From CAYTUI01 sp964441335 (GTDB lineage: Bacteria > Patescibacteriota > Patescibacteriia > UBA1558 > 2-01-FULL-52-15): 45,989 nucleotides of DNA. Position 1 is the first letter of the stretch; the number at the start of each line of letters is the position of its first letter. The notes beneath the pieces are model-generated. The model was not told the DNA's origin and made no database searches. It saw only the letters and a program-made list of their open reading frames with translations. Below are positions 1-8,583 of the stretch, piece after piece. The position numbers and the translations under genes are program-made. The stretch is from positions 1 to 45,989 of the forward strand of contig CAYTUI010000005.1 of the NCBI GenBank assembly GCA_964441335.1, given 5' to 3'.

Positions 1-66
1 CAATAGTTACTTGGCTAAAACGCTAAAGCCTGTTCCAACTTGTTAAGATTACCCCATTACGATATA

Positions 67-95
67 TTGACAAAAATATAGAATTATGATATACT
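67..95 (+). promoter_or_regulatory. Strong extended -10 promoter of the first cassette
   Basis: TTGACA lies at 67-72 and TATACT at 90-95, 17 bases apart, with TGA directly before the -10 (extended -10). It faces the three small genes at 175-1132. A short hairpin GACCC-TAC-GGGTC (145-157) lies in the leader just upstream of the ribosome binding site. Confidence 0.8.
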
Positions 96-174
96 ATCTA
101 GTTACTAGTACCTTTCATTTTAGTGTCAGTCAACTACCCCATACGACCCTACGGGTCAGCAAGGAGATAAGACG

Positions 175-543
175 TTGAGGAAAATCCAAACGCAGCTGTT
201 GTTCAAGGATCTTCGAGTCGGCATGTTCCTGTGGTGGCACTTCTACGGATACAGAACGCCTGTCATCGTCACATCGGTAGCGAAGACATGTTTGCGCGTT
301 CGCAATCTCTTAGATTTTCAACAGACCTCTCGGCTGGGACTTCGTAACTTGGCAGAGATGCATCCCTGCACTAAGGATGAGGCAATGCGCTTCGTTCGCG
401 AAAAGGCTGAGGGTTTTCGTTCCGAATTGGCCAACCTGGAACAAAGGACGGCCGAAGTTCGGGCGCGGTTGACGGCCTATGAGGCAGGCGCCAAGAAGCA
501 TCTCAAGCCCATGACCAAGACCAAGCCTAAGGCGAAAGCCTGA
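175..543 (+). CDS. Cassette protein A, small LWW-motif protein of unknown function
   Basis: 122 aa, function unknown. The TTG start at 175 is chosen because AAGGAG (161-166) sits 8 bases before it. The N-terminal half (about 1-50) is a compact domain with the pattern F-x-D-L-x-[VI]-G-M-x-L-W-W followed by a 'PVIVTSV' strand. Residues about 60-105 are charged and probably coiled coil, and the tail is Lys/Pro rich (KTKPKAKA). No signal peptide or membrane segment is visible. The next gene is a clear paralogue: it shares the LWW core, a C-x(2)-EA-like helix start and the tail 'AKKHLK'. Base composition is richer in GC than the Mur genes beside it. It ends in TGA. Proteins of this shape are, from memory, common orphans in Patescibacteria; I cannot name a family. 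Confidence 0.75.
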   Translation: MRKIQTQLLFKDLRVGMFLWWHFYGYRTPVIVTSVAKTCLRVRNLLDFQQTSRLGLRNLAEMHPCTKDEAMRFVREKAEGFRSELANLEQRTAEVRARLTAYEAGAKKHLKPMTKTKPKAKA

Positions 544-555
544 AAGGAGCCGACC

Positions 556-911
556 GTGTTTCTGAACTTGAAGTTCACGGATCTAACAATCGGGATGGTG
601 CTCTGGTGGTCTCATAGCGACCAGAGATGTGAGTGGTCGTGTCCCGTCGTGATCACCAAGGTCAAACCTCGGAAGAAAGAGTTCTGGTTCCTTGACTTGT
701 CGGACATGACGTCAACTGCTCCTAGGAGCCCCGTGGTGAGCATACGCTTGGTCAGATGCGTGAATGCAGTGAGCACGAGGTCGCTCGATACATACAGCAG
801 CGGACTTATGAGCTGACAAGCGCAAGAGATGAGGCGACCACACAGCTTCGTGAGGCCGAGAGGGAGCTCCTGGAGTACAAAGACTCCGCCAAAAAGCATC
901 TGAAATCATAG
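556..911 (+). pseudogene. Cassette protein B, frameshifted paralogue of protein A
   Basis: GTG start at 556, preceded by GAAAGGAG (543-550). Read straight it stops at 816 after 86 aa. From about 750 the alternative frame, ending at TAG 909-911, continues the homology to protein A: it reads GQMRECSEHEVARY, then a coiled coil, then 'AKKHLKS'. Protein A has LAEMHPCTKDEAMRF and 'AKKHLKP' at the same places. Adding one G in the TTGG run at 748-751 restores a protein of about 118 residues, almost the length of protein A (122). The break is therefore one missing base, either a true lesion or a sequence error. The N-terminal core has the same G-M-x-L-W-W motif. Function unknown. Confidence 0.75.
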
Positions 912-934
912 GCAAGGCCTAGAAGGAGACGACC

Positions 935-1132
935 GTGATTCGCTACATTCGCTCGCTTCTGCGGTGGTTGAAGTTCAAGCGAACGATGAGGTCCTGGAAA
1001 CGCCAGGACAGGCTCATTCTCGCAGAGCTGCGTCTTGCCCAGCGTCAGCTGGACGTACGCATTCGGCGGATTCGTGAGACGAAGTCGCAGCTGGATGCGG
1101 CCGTCGAGGCCGCTCACCAGAGGTGGTCCTGA
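935..1132 (+). CDS. Cassette protein C, small basic coiled-coil protein
   Basis: 65 aa. GTG start with GAAGGAG (922-928) six bases upstream; the spacer GACGACC resembles the CCGACC before protein B's start, so the two translation starts look like copies of one design. The sequence is strongly basic and helical throughout: an Arg/Lys-rich N terminus with a few hydrophobic residues (RSLLRWLKF), then heptad-like AELRLAQRQLD and RRIRETKSQLD. No known motif. It is third in the cassette and is followed 18 bases later by the hairpin terminator. It could be a nucleic-acid-binding or structural helper protein, but nothing in the sequence proves that. Confidence 0.6.
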   Translation: MIRYIRSLLRWLKFKRTMRSWKRQDRLILAELRLAQRQLDVRIRRIRETKSQLDAAVEAAHQRWS

Positions 1133-1150
1133 CCAACTTGGGTAGGACAA

Positions 1151-1183
1151 AGAGGACCGTTCACATCAGTTGAACGGTCCTCT
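1151..1183. terminator. Hairpin terminator between cassette 1 and murB
   Basis: A perfect 13-bp stem (AGAGGACCGTTCA with TGAACGGTCCTCT) with a 7-base loop, followed by CTTAAATTT on the plus strand and CTTTGTCC on the minus strand. It lies between convergent genes, so it probably stops the cassette and perhaps also the mur operon reading the other way. Confidence 0.7.
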
Positions 1184-1218
1184 TAAATTTCTATAGACTA
1201 CTAGCCACCGGCTACTAG

Positions 1219-2151
1219 CTAGTTAAACACGAACTGCACTTCTTCCTGCAATTGAATCCCATAAGCATCGCGGACCTGCTGTTTAATTAAACTGACTAGC
1301 TTAACTACGTCCTCGGCTTTAGCATTGCCGGTATTAATAATATAGTTACCATGTTTAGGAGACACCTGGGCGCCACCAATGGTTTTGCCTTTTAGCCCCA
1401 ACAGATCAACTAAATAACCGGCCGGTATTTTTTTAAATTTCTCAAACTTAGCTAAGTCTAAATCTTTGGTTTTTAGTTTTTCAATATCAACGTCTTCAAA
1501 CTTAATATTTTTAAAAACACAGCCGGCCGACGGTTCAGACGGATGTTCTGTATATCGTATATGCAACCGTTCGTCAATGATTTTTTGGCTCTCCTCCACC
1601 TTGCCTCTAAGAAGTTGTAATTCGGCCTCGGCAATTATGTAATCATTTTCCTTAAATGAACTGTGGCGATAGGCAAAATTACATTCTTGGCCAACGCACG
1701 TTTTGATTTCACTGGTGGCAGGAATTAAATAAGTTATCGTAGTCACAACACTACTCATGTCCTTACCATAGGTGCCGGCGTTGCCTCTGATAGCTCCGCC
1801 TACACTACCGGGAATGCCGGCGGCAAACTCCAGTCCGGTTAAGCCATGTTTTAAAGTTTCGGCAATCAAATGTTGTAGCATTACTCCTGCTCCCACAGTA
1901 ACTTTACTGTCAGCTATCTCTAATTTCTGAAAATCTAACTTAATAACCAGTCCGCGGTAGCCTTCGTCAGGGAATATTAAATTACTGCCTCCGCCTAAGG
2001 CCAATACTTTTTGCTTATTTTGAACAGCCCATTGCAGAGCACTTTTTAGTCCTTCAATATCCTTAGCTAAATAAAAATAATCAGCCGACCCGCCAATTTT
2101 AAAGGTGGTTAGATCTTTTAGCGGATAATTTTTTTTAATGTCATTATTCAT
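1219..2151 (-). CDS. murB: UDP-N-acetylenolpyruvoylglucosamine reductase MurB
   Basis: 310 aa. Reduces UDP-GlcNAc-enolpyruvate to UDP-MurNAc with NADPH and bound FAD, in the cytoplasm, at the start of peptidoglycan precursor synthesis. The FAD-binding part shows GGGSNLIF (about 53-60) and AGIPGSVGGAIRGNAG (111-126). Tyr161-Arg162 and the C-terminal Glu pair (303-304) match the active-site set. The general acid that is Ser229 in the E. coli enzyme (AGSFFKN) is Cys211 here (AGCVFKN), a substitution that could still donate a proton. The start overlaps the end of murG-murC by 8 bases, so translation is probably coupled. It is the last gene of the train. Confidence 0.95.
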   Translation of the reverse strand: MNNDIKKNYPLKDLTTFKIGGSADYFYLAKDIEGLKSALQWAVQNKQKVLALGGGSNLIFPDEGYRGLVIKLDFQKLEIADSKVTVGAGVMLQHLIAETLKHGLTGLEFAAGIPGSVGGAIRGNAGTYGKDMSSVVTTITYLIPATSEIKTCVGQECNFAYRHSSFKENDYIIAEAELQLLRGKVEESQKIIDERLHIRYTEHPSEPSAGCVFKNIKFEDVDIEKLKTKDLDLAKFEKFKKIPAGYLVDLLGLKGKTIGGAQVSPKHGNYIINTGNAKAEDVVKLVSLIKQQVRDAYGIQLQEEVQFVFN

Positions 2152-4537
2152 GGCTGGCTATCTTCCTAGCTAGTATATCAATATCCCCGGCTCCCATAAA
2201 GAGCAGAACCATATCCTGTCCTTGGCATTTCTTTAGATAATCCTTAACTTCATCAAAAGTGCTAATAAATTTGGTCTTCGGTCCGGTAATGGCTTTAGCT
2301 AAAGCTTCAGCCGGGTCAGCAGATCGGTCTTCATGTCTGCCGGCAACATCATAGGTAGCTGTAATAATTACTTCATCAGCTTCAGTAAAAGAAGCGGCGA
2401 ATTTATCAAATAAAGCTTCTGTTCGGCTATACAGATGTGGTTGAAATATAGCCAGAATTTTTTTCTTGGGATAAAAACGTCTGGTGGCGGCTATGGTCTC
2501 AATTATAGCGGTCGGATGATGAGCATAGTCAGTATAGACCGGACAGCCTCTAAATTGGCCTAGCTTTTCAAAGCGTCTCCATGAACCGCGGAAATCCTCA
2601 ATAAACGGCAAAGCTGTAAGTGGCGAATATTCCAGATAATCAAACAGCGCGAAAACTGCCAACGAATTCATGACGTTAAATTGTCCGTGTAGATTAAGAT
2701 TTACTTTGGTAACAAATTTGTCCTTGACGAACAGTTCATAATGATAAAGTCCGTCTGTAGAGTCAATTTTTTCCGCGCGGTAGTCAGCTTGCTTGGACAG
2801 ACCATAGGTTAATTCTTTGACTTTAGATTTCAATATTGCACTGTTTGGATCATCCAGATTGCGAATTAACAAGCCGTCATCAGGCAAGGAATCAATATAT
2901 TTTTGAAATTGACTCTGAATATGTTGCAGATCCCGAAAATAATCCAAATGATCTTCTTCAATATTCGTCATAATAATTACTTGCGGCTGAATATTCAGCA
3001 TATGCGAACGCCACTCGCAGGCCTCAACAATGAAATATGGCGATTTGCCCGGACGATAATTACCAACCGGTTGTTGCAATTGTGGAATTAATCCGCCAAC
3101 TATGATTGTCGGGTCCAGTTTCATCTGCGTAGCCGCGAAGCCGGCCAGACCAGTAGTTGTGGTTTTACCGTTGGTTCCGGAAACGGCGATAGTGTATTTG
3201 TCTTTAGATATTTTTCCGAGGTATTCGTTATAGGTATAAACAGGAATATGACGCCTTTTAGCCTCAACTATCTCCTCATGATTTGACGGTAGTGCTGAAG
3301 AATGAACAAACAATTTGGTATCTTTGGGAATATTTTCTCTGTGTTGACCGGCAAAGACCTTGATGCCGAGAGTTTTTAACTTGTCAGTTATACTTGACTC
3401 GGTCAGATCTGAACCGCAAACGTTATAGCCCTGATGCAAAAAATACTGTGCCAAGGCTGAAGTTCCAATGCCACCCAAACCGGAAACGTAAACTGTTTCC
3501 TTAAAATCAATATTGAGAGCAATATTATCCTTAATCAGTTGAACATAGTTATCCGCGGCAGCTGGTACAAATAGTTGATGAAGATTGTCGGCCAGTTCAT
3601 TTGCCAATTGTTCATTGCCAAGCAAGGTGCGTACTGTTTCGTTCAATTTTTCAGTTTCATGCTGCTCTACTACTACAGCAGCTCGGTGTTCGGCAAAAAA
3701 TAAAGCATTAGTCACCTGATGACTGCCTGGCATAGGCACGATAATAATTGGTTTTTTAAAACTGGATAATTCTGTCAATACAGAAATGCCACCGCGGGTA
3801 ATTACTACTTTAGCTGAAGCCATCAAATCCCCCATTTCCTCTTTAACAAAGTTGAAAGCAGTATAATTTTTATCCAGGCTTAGCCTTTGCTTAAAATTTT
3901 TAGTTCCCAGAACGTGATTAATTTGAATATCTAGATCTTTCCAATCAGGAATAGCCAGAGCAACCAAGTCATTTAATCCTTGTGAGCCCTGACTACCACC
4001 CAATATTAATATGGAGTTGGGCTGTTCGGATTTATGAGTGCGAATAAATTTTCTGACAGGGTTTCCGGTTATGACTACTTTCCTGCCTGGGAATTGTTTT
4101 TGCAGTTCGGAAAAGGTTACTGTAATGACATCAGCAAATCTTGCCATAATTTTATTGGCCAAACCAAGTTCAATGTCTTGTTGATGCACAAATACTTTTC
4201 GTCCCAGTAGCCTCCCGGCAATTGCCACCGGCACAGCCACGAAACCTCCTGAAGTTAATATTATATCCGGCTGGTAATTTTTGATGATAATTATGGATTG
4301 AACTAATCCGCCGGCAAAATTAAAAATATCCAAAACATTCTTAAAGGACCAGTAGCGTCGCCACTTGCCTGAAGCTATGGGTTTGATTCTGATGCCCTGT
4401 GAAGTTAAAAAATCCGCCTCCGGGCCATTTTTGGTGGTCAGAAAGAGGTAATCAGCCTCGCCAAAGTGTTCTTTAATTGCCAGTAGGGGTGAAACCGAGC
4501 CCAAGCTACCTCCCCCGGCCATAAGTATTCTGTTCAT
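2144..4537 (-). CDS. murG-murC: MurG-MurC fusion: lipid II GlcNAc transferase plus UDP-MurNAc-L-alanine ligase
   Basis: 797 aa. One polypeptide carries two Mur enzymes. Residues 1 to about 340 are MurG (GT28), with N-terminal GGGSLGSVSP, the 'HQQD' loop, a donor-site GGSQGSQGLND and ITRGGISVLTE. From about residue 347 it is MurC: NAD-like fold VSGLGGIGTSALA, ATP loop SGTNGKTTTT (about 454-459 for GTNGKT), central VEACEWRSHML and NIEEDHLDY, and C-terminal DYAHHPTAI and QPHLYSRT. MurG acts at the inner membrane face and MurC in the cytosol, so the fusion tethers the first amino-acid addition to the membrane step. I chose the ATG at 4535-4537 because homology begins at MNRILMAGGG; the 29 upstream codons lie in an AT repeat. 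The stop overlaps murB by 8 bases. Confidence 0.93.
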   Translation of the reverse strand: MNRILMAGGGSLGSVSPLLAIKEHFGEADYLFLTTKNGPEADFLTSQGIRIKPIASGKWRRYWSFKNVLDIFNFAGGLVQSIIIIKNYQPDIILTSGGFVAVPVAIAGRLLGRKVFVHQQDIELGLANKIMARFADVITVTFSELQKQFPGRKVVITGNPVRKFIRTHKSEQPNSILILGGSQGSQGLNDLVALAIPDWKDLDIQINHVLGTKNFKQRLSLDKNYTAFNFVKEEMGDLMASAKVVITRGGISVLTELSSFKKPIIIVPMPGSHQVTNALFFAEHRAAVVVEQHETEKLNETVRTLLGNEQLANELADNLHQLFVPAAADNYVQLIKDNIALNIDFKETVYVSGLGGIGTSALAQYFLHQGYNVCGSDLTESSITDKLKTLGIKVFAGQHRENIPKDTKLFVHSSALPSNHEEIVEAKRRHIPVYTYNEYLGKISKDKYTIAVSGTNGKTTTTGLAGFAATQMKLDPTIIVGGLIPQLQQPVGNYRPGKSPYFIVEACEWRSHMLNIQPQVIIMTNIEEDHLDYFRDLQHIQSQFQKYIDSLPDDGLLIRNLDDPNSAILKSKVKELTYGLSKQADYRAEKIDSTDGLYHYELFVKDKFVTKVNLNLHGQFNVMNSLAVFALFDYLEYSPLTALPFIEDFRGSWRRFEKLGQFRGCPVYTDYAHHPTAIIETIAATRRFYPKKKILAIFQPHLYSRTEALFDKFAASFTEADEVIITATYDVAGRHEDRSADPAEALAKAITGPKTKFISTFDEVKDYLKKCQGQDMVLLFMGAGDIDILARKIASHE

Positions 4538-4547
4538 GAGTTTTGTA

Positions 4548-4673
4548 ATGGGTAATAGGTAATGTGTAAGGGGTAATTGGTAATTCGTAATTAGTAATTG
4601 GGGAAAACGTCGATTGACCATCATGCGTTTATCAGATTGTAACTCTAATTACCAATTACTAGTTACCAGTATC
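4548..4673. repeat. Degenerate GTAATTA repeat cluster between ftsW and murG-murC
   Basis: Repeated units of the form GGTAATTGGTAATTCGTAATTAG (4551-4603) face an inverted counterpart TAATTACCAATTACTAGTTACC (4646-4669). The same words recur at 8916-9093 before lexA. The repeat extends into the last codons of ftsW (its C terminus TKDTGN is read from the repeat) and lies just upstream of the murG-murC start. Confidence 0.65.
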
Positions 4674-5849
4674 TTTAGTATATTTTGAGATATTAGTCAA
4701 AATTGCTAAGGCCATCATAACCACTGCCAAATTACTACCGCCCAAACTGACAAAGGGCAATGGCAGGCCGGTCAGAGGTAAAATGCCAATAATTGCGCCA
4801 ATATTTACCGCCGCTTGCACAATAATCCAGGAAGTAATACCGGTTGCTAGAAGTTTTCCAAACATTGAAGGTGAACGACGGGCTATGGAAACGCCCCTGA
4901 AAAATAGAATCAGATATAATACAACAAATAAAGTCGTAAAAATAAAGCCCCACTCCTCTGCTACTACTGCAAAAATTGAATCAGCGGCCACTTCCGGCAA
5001 ATAGGCGAATTTTTGTCTGGAGTGTCCAAGCCCTAAGCCTAAAAATCCGCCAGAACCGATGGCAATTAAGGCTTGCTTAAGTTGGTAACCAGCACCCTGC
5101 GGATCAGCATCAGGATTTATAAAGCTGACAAATCTGGCGATGCGGTATGGCGCCGCTTTTACCATGGCAAAAACCGCGACAAATCCTAAACTAGCGCTGA
5201 CTAAAAATTGTTTCCAAGTCATGCCGGCCACCATGAACATGATGATGGAAAAAGAGATAAATATCAGCATGGTGCCCATGTCCGGCTGTAGCATGATTAA
5301 TAACGAAACAATTCCTAACAATATTAAAAATGGCAACAAACCGGTTTTGAAATTTTTTAGCTCTTTTTGTTTGGCCTCAAACCAGATAGCTAAATATATT
5401 ATAAATGTCAGTTTAGCCAGCTCACTAGTCTGGACACTAACGCCGGCAATATTTATCCAACTGGCGGCTCCATTATAGGTAGTGCCGATTCCCGGTAAAA
5501 AAACTAAAACAAGTAATCCAATGGTCGCCAATAACCAAAACCAATTAAAGTGCTTTAGTTTTTCAAAGTTTATACGCACGATAAATATATAAGCTAAAAG
5601 ACCGGGTAAAAAACCTCTAAATATTTGTTGTTTGATAAAATAGTAACTATCCTGATTATGTTGATTAAAACTTATGACTGAAGTTGCCGATGATAACATC
5701 AGCAAACCGAAAAAAATAATAATACCGGCGGTAACCAGTAGTATAAAATCAGGTTGGTGACCATCGGATTGTCGGTTAAATGGTTTCAGCAACCAGCCTA
5801 AAAAGTTATTGGCTCTACTATGTCTTGACAACATGTTGTATAAGCTCAT
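4659..5849 (-). CDS. ftsW: Septal peptidoglycan glycosyltransferase FtsW (SEDS family)
   Basis: About 396 aa. SEDS-family integral membrane polymerase that joins lipid II into glycan strands with a partner PBP at the division site. Roughly ten membrane segments are visible. Family marks are QPDMGTM, GAGYQLKQALIAIGSGG, LPEVAADSIFAV and the C-terminal PLTGLPLPFVSLGGS. The open frame extends to 5903, inside murD. I prefer the ATG at 5847-5849 because an AGAGG lies 11 bases before it; an ATG at 5832-5834 is also possible. Either start overlaps or abuts the murD stop at 5818, so translation is coupled. A RodA paralogue is not in this window; the cluster context (murD, mraY) supports FtsW. Confidence 0.92.
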   Translation of the reverse strand: MSLYNMLSRHSRANNFLGWLLKPFNRQSDGHQPDFILLVTAGIIIFFGLLMLSSATSVISFNQHNQDSYYFIKQQIFRGFLPGLLAYIFIVRINFEKLKHFNWFWLLATIGLLVLVFLPGIGTTYNGAASWINIAGVSVQTSELAKLTFIIYLAIWFEAKQKELKNFKTGLLPFLILLGIVSLLIMLQPDMGTMLIFISFSIIMFMVAGMTWKQFLVSASLGFVAVFAMVKAAPYRIARFVSFINPDADPQGAGYQLKQALIAIGSGGFLGLGLGHSRQKFAYLPEVAADSIFAVVAEEWGFIFTTLFVVLYLILFFRGVSIARRSPSMFGKLLATGITSWIIVQAAVNIGAIIGILPLTGLPLPFVSLGGSNLAVVMMALAILTNISKYTKDTGN

Positions 5850-7137
5850 TAAATTTACGGCCTCTGTCAAACTCATTGATAAATTGATTGAAACTGGCGC
5901 CACCCGGTGAAAATAGTAGAACGCGTCCAGTTTTCAGCTCACTAACTGCGAATTTTACGGCAGACTGTAAATTTTCAAAAGTTTTGAAATTTTTGTATTT
6001 GTTAGTTGTTAAACCCTTCATTAGCTTGTCACTGCCGGTGCCGGGAATGATCAGCGTTTGGTAGGCCGATTTTGATATTAATTTAGCCAGCGGCAGGTAA
6101 TCCAGCTCCTTATCCTGCCCGCCACAAATTAAAATTATTTCGCGGTTTTGGTAAGCCTTGAGGGCGGCCAAAGTCGCGTCAGGCATAGTTGAAGTAGAGT
6201 CATTTATAATTTCAGCGCCTCGGAATGTGGTGATCTTCTGCAGACGCATTGGTAGGGTTTTTAACTTCGGCAAATTTTTTTTGATTTGAGTTTTAGAAAC
6301 GCCCAAAGCCTCGGCTATTTTAATTACAGTGTCAACATTATAGCTATTATGCTGTCCGTTAAGCTTAGTAAGTTTAAACAGCTCCGGTTTGGCCTGGCCA
6401 AAGTAAATCTTTTTGGCTTTGCTTTTTTTGGCAATGACGACGCACCTAGAGTCATCTTTATTGGTGATAAATATCTGCTTTGATGTTTGAAAAGCCGTTA
6501 TAGCCTGCTTAGCTTTAATATAGTCGGTGTAGGAACTGTGCCTATTCAGGTGGTCTCTATAAATATTGGTCAGCACGGCAATGTCCGGTCTTTGAGGATA
6601 AATCCAGAATTGCTGTAAATGCCAGCTGGATAATTCCACGATCGCAATATCTGTTTTCTTTAATTTATCTGCCAGAGCCAGCATCGGCGTTTTGGCAATA
6701 TTACCTGTCAAATAAACAGGCAGGCCGCAGGCTTTAAGTAACTGGTAAGTAAACCAGCTGGTGGATGATTTACCTCGTGTTCCGGTAATACCAACAATTT
6801 TTGCCTGACAAAGCTCAAAAAAAAGTACAGCCTCATTTATTATTAAAGCTTTATGACGCCTGGCCGCGGCCAGATATGGAGAGTTATCAGCCACACCGGG
6901 ATTTCGAATAATAATATCGGCGTTATCAAAATCACTTAGCCTGTGTTCGCCCAGCCGATAAGTTAACAGTTTTGATTTGGGAAGTTTATCTAAAGTTGCG
7001 CGCAGTTGCTTGGTAGTTTTTAAATCTGTAACTAAGGTGGGATATTTATGACGCAACAACCACTTTACCACCCCAAGACCGCCTTGGTTTAAACCCAGAC
7101 CCATAACTACAATTTTCTTGCCGTGCCAATCAATCAT
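5818..7137 (-). CDS. murD: UDP-N-acetylmuramoylalanine-D-glutamate ligase MurD
   Basis: 439 aa. Adds D-Glu to UDP-MurNAc-L-Ala using ATP in the cytoplasm. It shows the N-terminal nucleotide-sugar fold (VVMGLGLNQGGLG), the ATP loop GITGTRGKSSTSW (about 117-129), LTNIYRDHLNRH, NDSTSTMPDATLAAL, the ICGGQDKELDY segment and the C-terminal LLFSPGGASFNQFINEF. The ATP loop has Arg121 where most Mur ligases have Asn (GTNGK). This may be a lineage feature, since the rest of the loop is intact. Its start overlaps the mraY stop by 4 bases. Confidence 0.93.
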   Translation of the reverse strand: MIDWHGKKIVVMGLGLNQGGLGVVKWLLRHKYPTLVTDLKTTKQLRATLDKLPKSKLLTYRLGEHRLSDFDNADIIIRNPGVADNSPYLAAARRHKALIINEAVLFFELCQAKIVGITGTRGKSSTSWFTYQLLKACGLPVYLTGNIAKTPMLALADKLKKTDIAIVELSSWHLQQFWIYPQRPDIAVLTNIYRDHLNRHSSYTDYIKAKQAITAFQTSKQIFITNKDDSRCVVIAKKSKAKKIYFGQAKPELFKLTKLNGQHNSYNVDTVIKIAEALGVSKTQIKKNLPKLKTLPMRLQKITTFRGAEIINDSTSTMPDATLAALKAYQNREIILICGGQDKELDYLPLAKLISKSAYQTLIIPGTGSDKLMKGLTTNKYKNFKTFENLQSAVKFAVSELKTGRVLLFSPGGASFNQFINEFDRGRKFNELIQHVVKT

Positions 7138-8195
7138 GACAGGTAGATTTTATCGGCTATGACCAGAATTAATCCGAGAACGGCTGCAACAGCGGAAATA
7201 ACCCAAAACCTCATTACTACCTTAGGTTCAGGCCAGCCCAGTGCTTCAAAATGATGATGAATGGGAGTGGAAATAAATACCTTACGTTTAAACAATTTCT
7301 TAGAAGTAAGCTGTATTAAAACAGATAATGATTCCACCATTAAAACTAGTCCAATGATAGGCAGAAAAAGAGCTGATTGAGTTAATAAGGCCACAATCCC
7401 TAAAGTAATTCCTAAAGACATAGCCCCAGTATCGCCCATAAAGAATCTGGCGGGGTTGATATTGAACCAGAGAAAGGCTAGTAACCCGCCAATAATGACG
7501 GCGCAAAAGGCAGCTAGGTCATATTTCTGCATCAAAAATGCAACGGTGCCAAAGGCCGCGTAATTAGATAACAGCACTCCTCCGGCTAAGCCATCTAAGC
7601 CGTCAGTTTCATTAACTGAAAAAGCTGTGGCAACAATGACAAATATAAAGATCAGAATATACCAAGCACCGATATTAAAATCCCCGACAAATGGCACATG
7701 AAGTAAATCCCATTCCAGTTTATAGTAAAACCACCAGGCGCCAACGGCCGCGATAGCGGTATAAATTAGCAGGCGGTGTTTTACCCGTAAGCCGCCACCT
7801 TTACCACCGCCTTGCTTGCGGGAATTAAACCAATCGTCAAGTAAGCCTACCAAAGCAGTAGATATTAAAACCCCCAGCGGTAAGAAAGTTTCAGATCGTG
7901 ATAAAAAGTTATAATGTCTGACACTATCCGGTAAAAATGCCAGTTGTGAGGCGTAGCCCAAAATCAAAATAATAATCAGCAGAGTTACCCAAATTATTAC
8001 TCCTCCCATAGTTGGTGTGCCTGATTTACCCTGATGCAACTTAGAATAAATCGGTGTACTTCCGTCAGTTCTGACTGAAACGCCCAACTTATATTTATAT
8101 AGAAAATGCGTCATCAGTGGCGTTAATAACATGGCCACGATAAAAGCCAACGCACTCAAGGTCATAATTCTGATAAGTTCAATGACTTCTAACAT
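7134..8195 (-). CDS. mraY: Phospho-MurNAc-pentapeptide transferase MraY
   Basis: 353 aa, about ten membrane segments. Transfers phospho-MurNAc-pentapeptide from UDP to undecaprenyl phosphate, making lipid I. Diagnostic marks are the Mg-binding loop NETDGLDGLAGG, FFMGDTGAMSLG and the cytosolic histidine motif PIHHHFEALGWPE. The first methionine at 8195 is used; another ATG follows ten codons in (MTLSALAF). It is one base downstream of the small membrane protein gene and overlaps murD by 4 bases, giving the order mraY-murD-ftsW-murG/C-murB, a classical dcw arrangement. Confidence 0.96.
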   Translation of the reverse strand: MLEVIELIRIMTLSALAFIVAMLLTPLMTHFLYKYKLGVSVRTDGSTPIYSKLHQGKSGTPTMGGVIIWVTLLIIILILGYASQLAFLPDSVRHYNFLSRSETFLPLGVLISTALVGLLDDWFNSRKQGGGKGGGLRVKHRLLIYTAIAAVGAWWFYYKLEWDLLHVPFVGDFNIGAWYILIFIFVIVATAFSVNETDGLDGLAGGVLLSNYAAFGTVAFLMQKYDLAAFCAVIIGGLLAFLWFNINPARFFMGDTGAMSLGITLGIVALLTQSALFLPIIGLVLMVESLSVLIQLTSKKLFKRKVFISTPIHHHFEALGWPEPKVVMRFWVISAVAAVLGLILVIADKIYLS

Positions 8196-8196
8196 T

Positions 8197-8550
8197 TTAG
8201 AACGGTATTATGGTTAATAAATTCATATTGAAAATGATTGTATAAATAATTGGCGTTATTGCCAGGTAGTAGCTCATGTATTTATCACTGGTGAAAACAT
8301 TATAGGAAAAAATAAAGTTAAGCAGAATGACCAGTAAATTGATAAGTAAATAAATATATGACATAAACCAGTAGCCGAGGTAATCAATGCCATAAAAAAA
8401 GTTATAATGAAGAGTTATTAAATCCTGCTGCGGTCGGATGAATATAATCGTTAATGTCAGGGCGGCCAGAAAAAGAATCAGCGATAAATTAAAAAAAGAG
8501 AAAATATATTTTTCTCGGTAAAATAACAATAATGATTTCCAGTTGATCAT
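8197..8550 (-). CDS. Small membrane protein with three predicted helices
   Basis: 117 aa, not assigned to a named family. Hydrophobic helices lie at about 18-37 (FFNLSLILFLAALTLTIIF), 60-82 and 95-115. Between the first two is a polar loop containing RPQQDLITLHYNFFYGIDYLG. That R-P-Q-x-x-L-I-x-L-H-Y-N...G-I-D loop is, from memory, typical of a small membrane family found widely in Patescibacteria. It ends one base before mraY, so it should be co-transcribed with the cell-wall genes. Its role is unknown. Confidence 0.75.
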   Translation of the reverse strand: MINWKSLLLFYREKYIFSFFNLSLILFLAALTLTIIFIRPQQDLITLHYNFFYGIDYLGYWFMSYIYLLINLLVILLNFIFSYNVFTSDKYMSYYLAITPIIYTIIFNMNLLTIIPF

Positions 8551-8583
8551 ATGGTTTATTATAACATTTTGAGGCTACTCTAA

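Noticed and set aside
2903..3091. Plus-strand open frames opposite mur, mre, lepA, murJ and other conserved minus genes
   Set aside because: They lack ribosome sites and homology and mirror strongly conserved coding sequence on the other strand.
4538..4624. N-terminal extension of murG-murC
   Set aside because: The 29 extra codons are translated repeat sequence (GTAATTA words), and MurG homology starts exactly at the ATG at 4535-4537.
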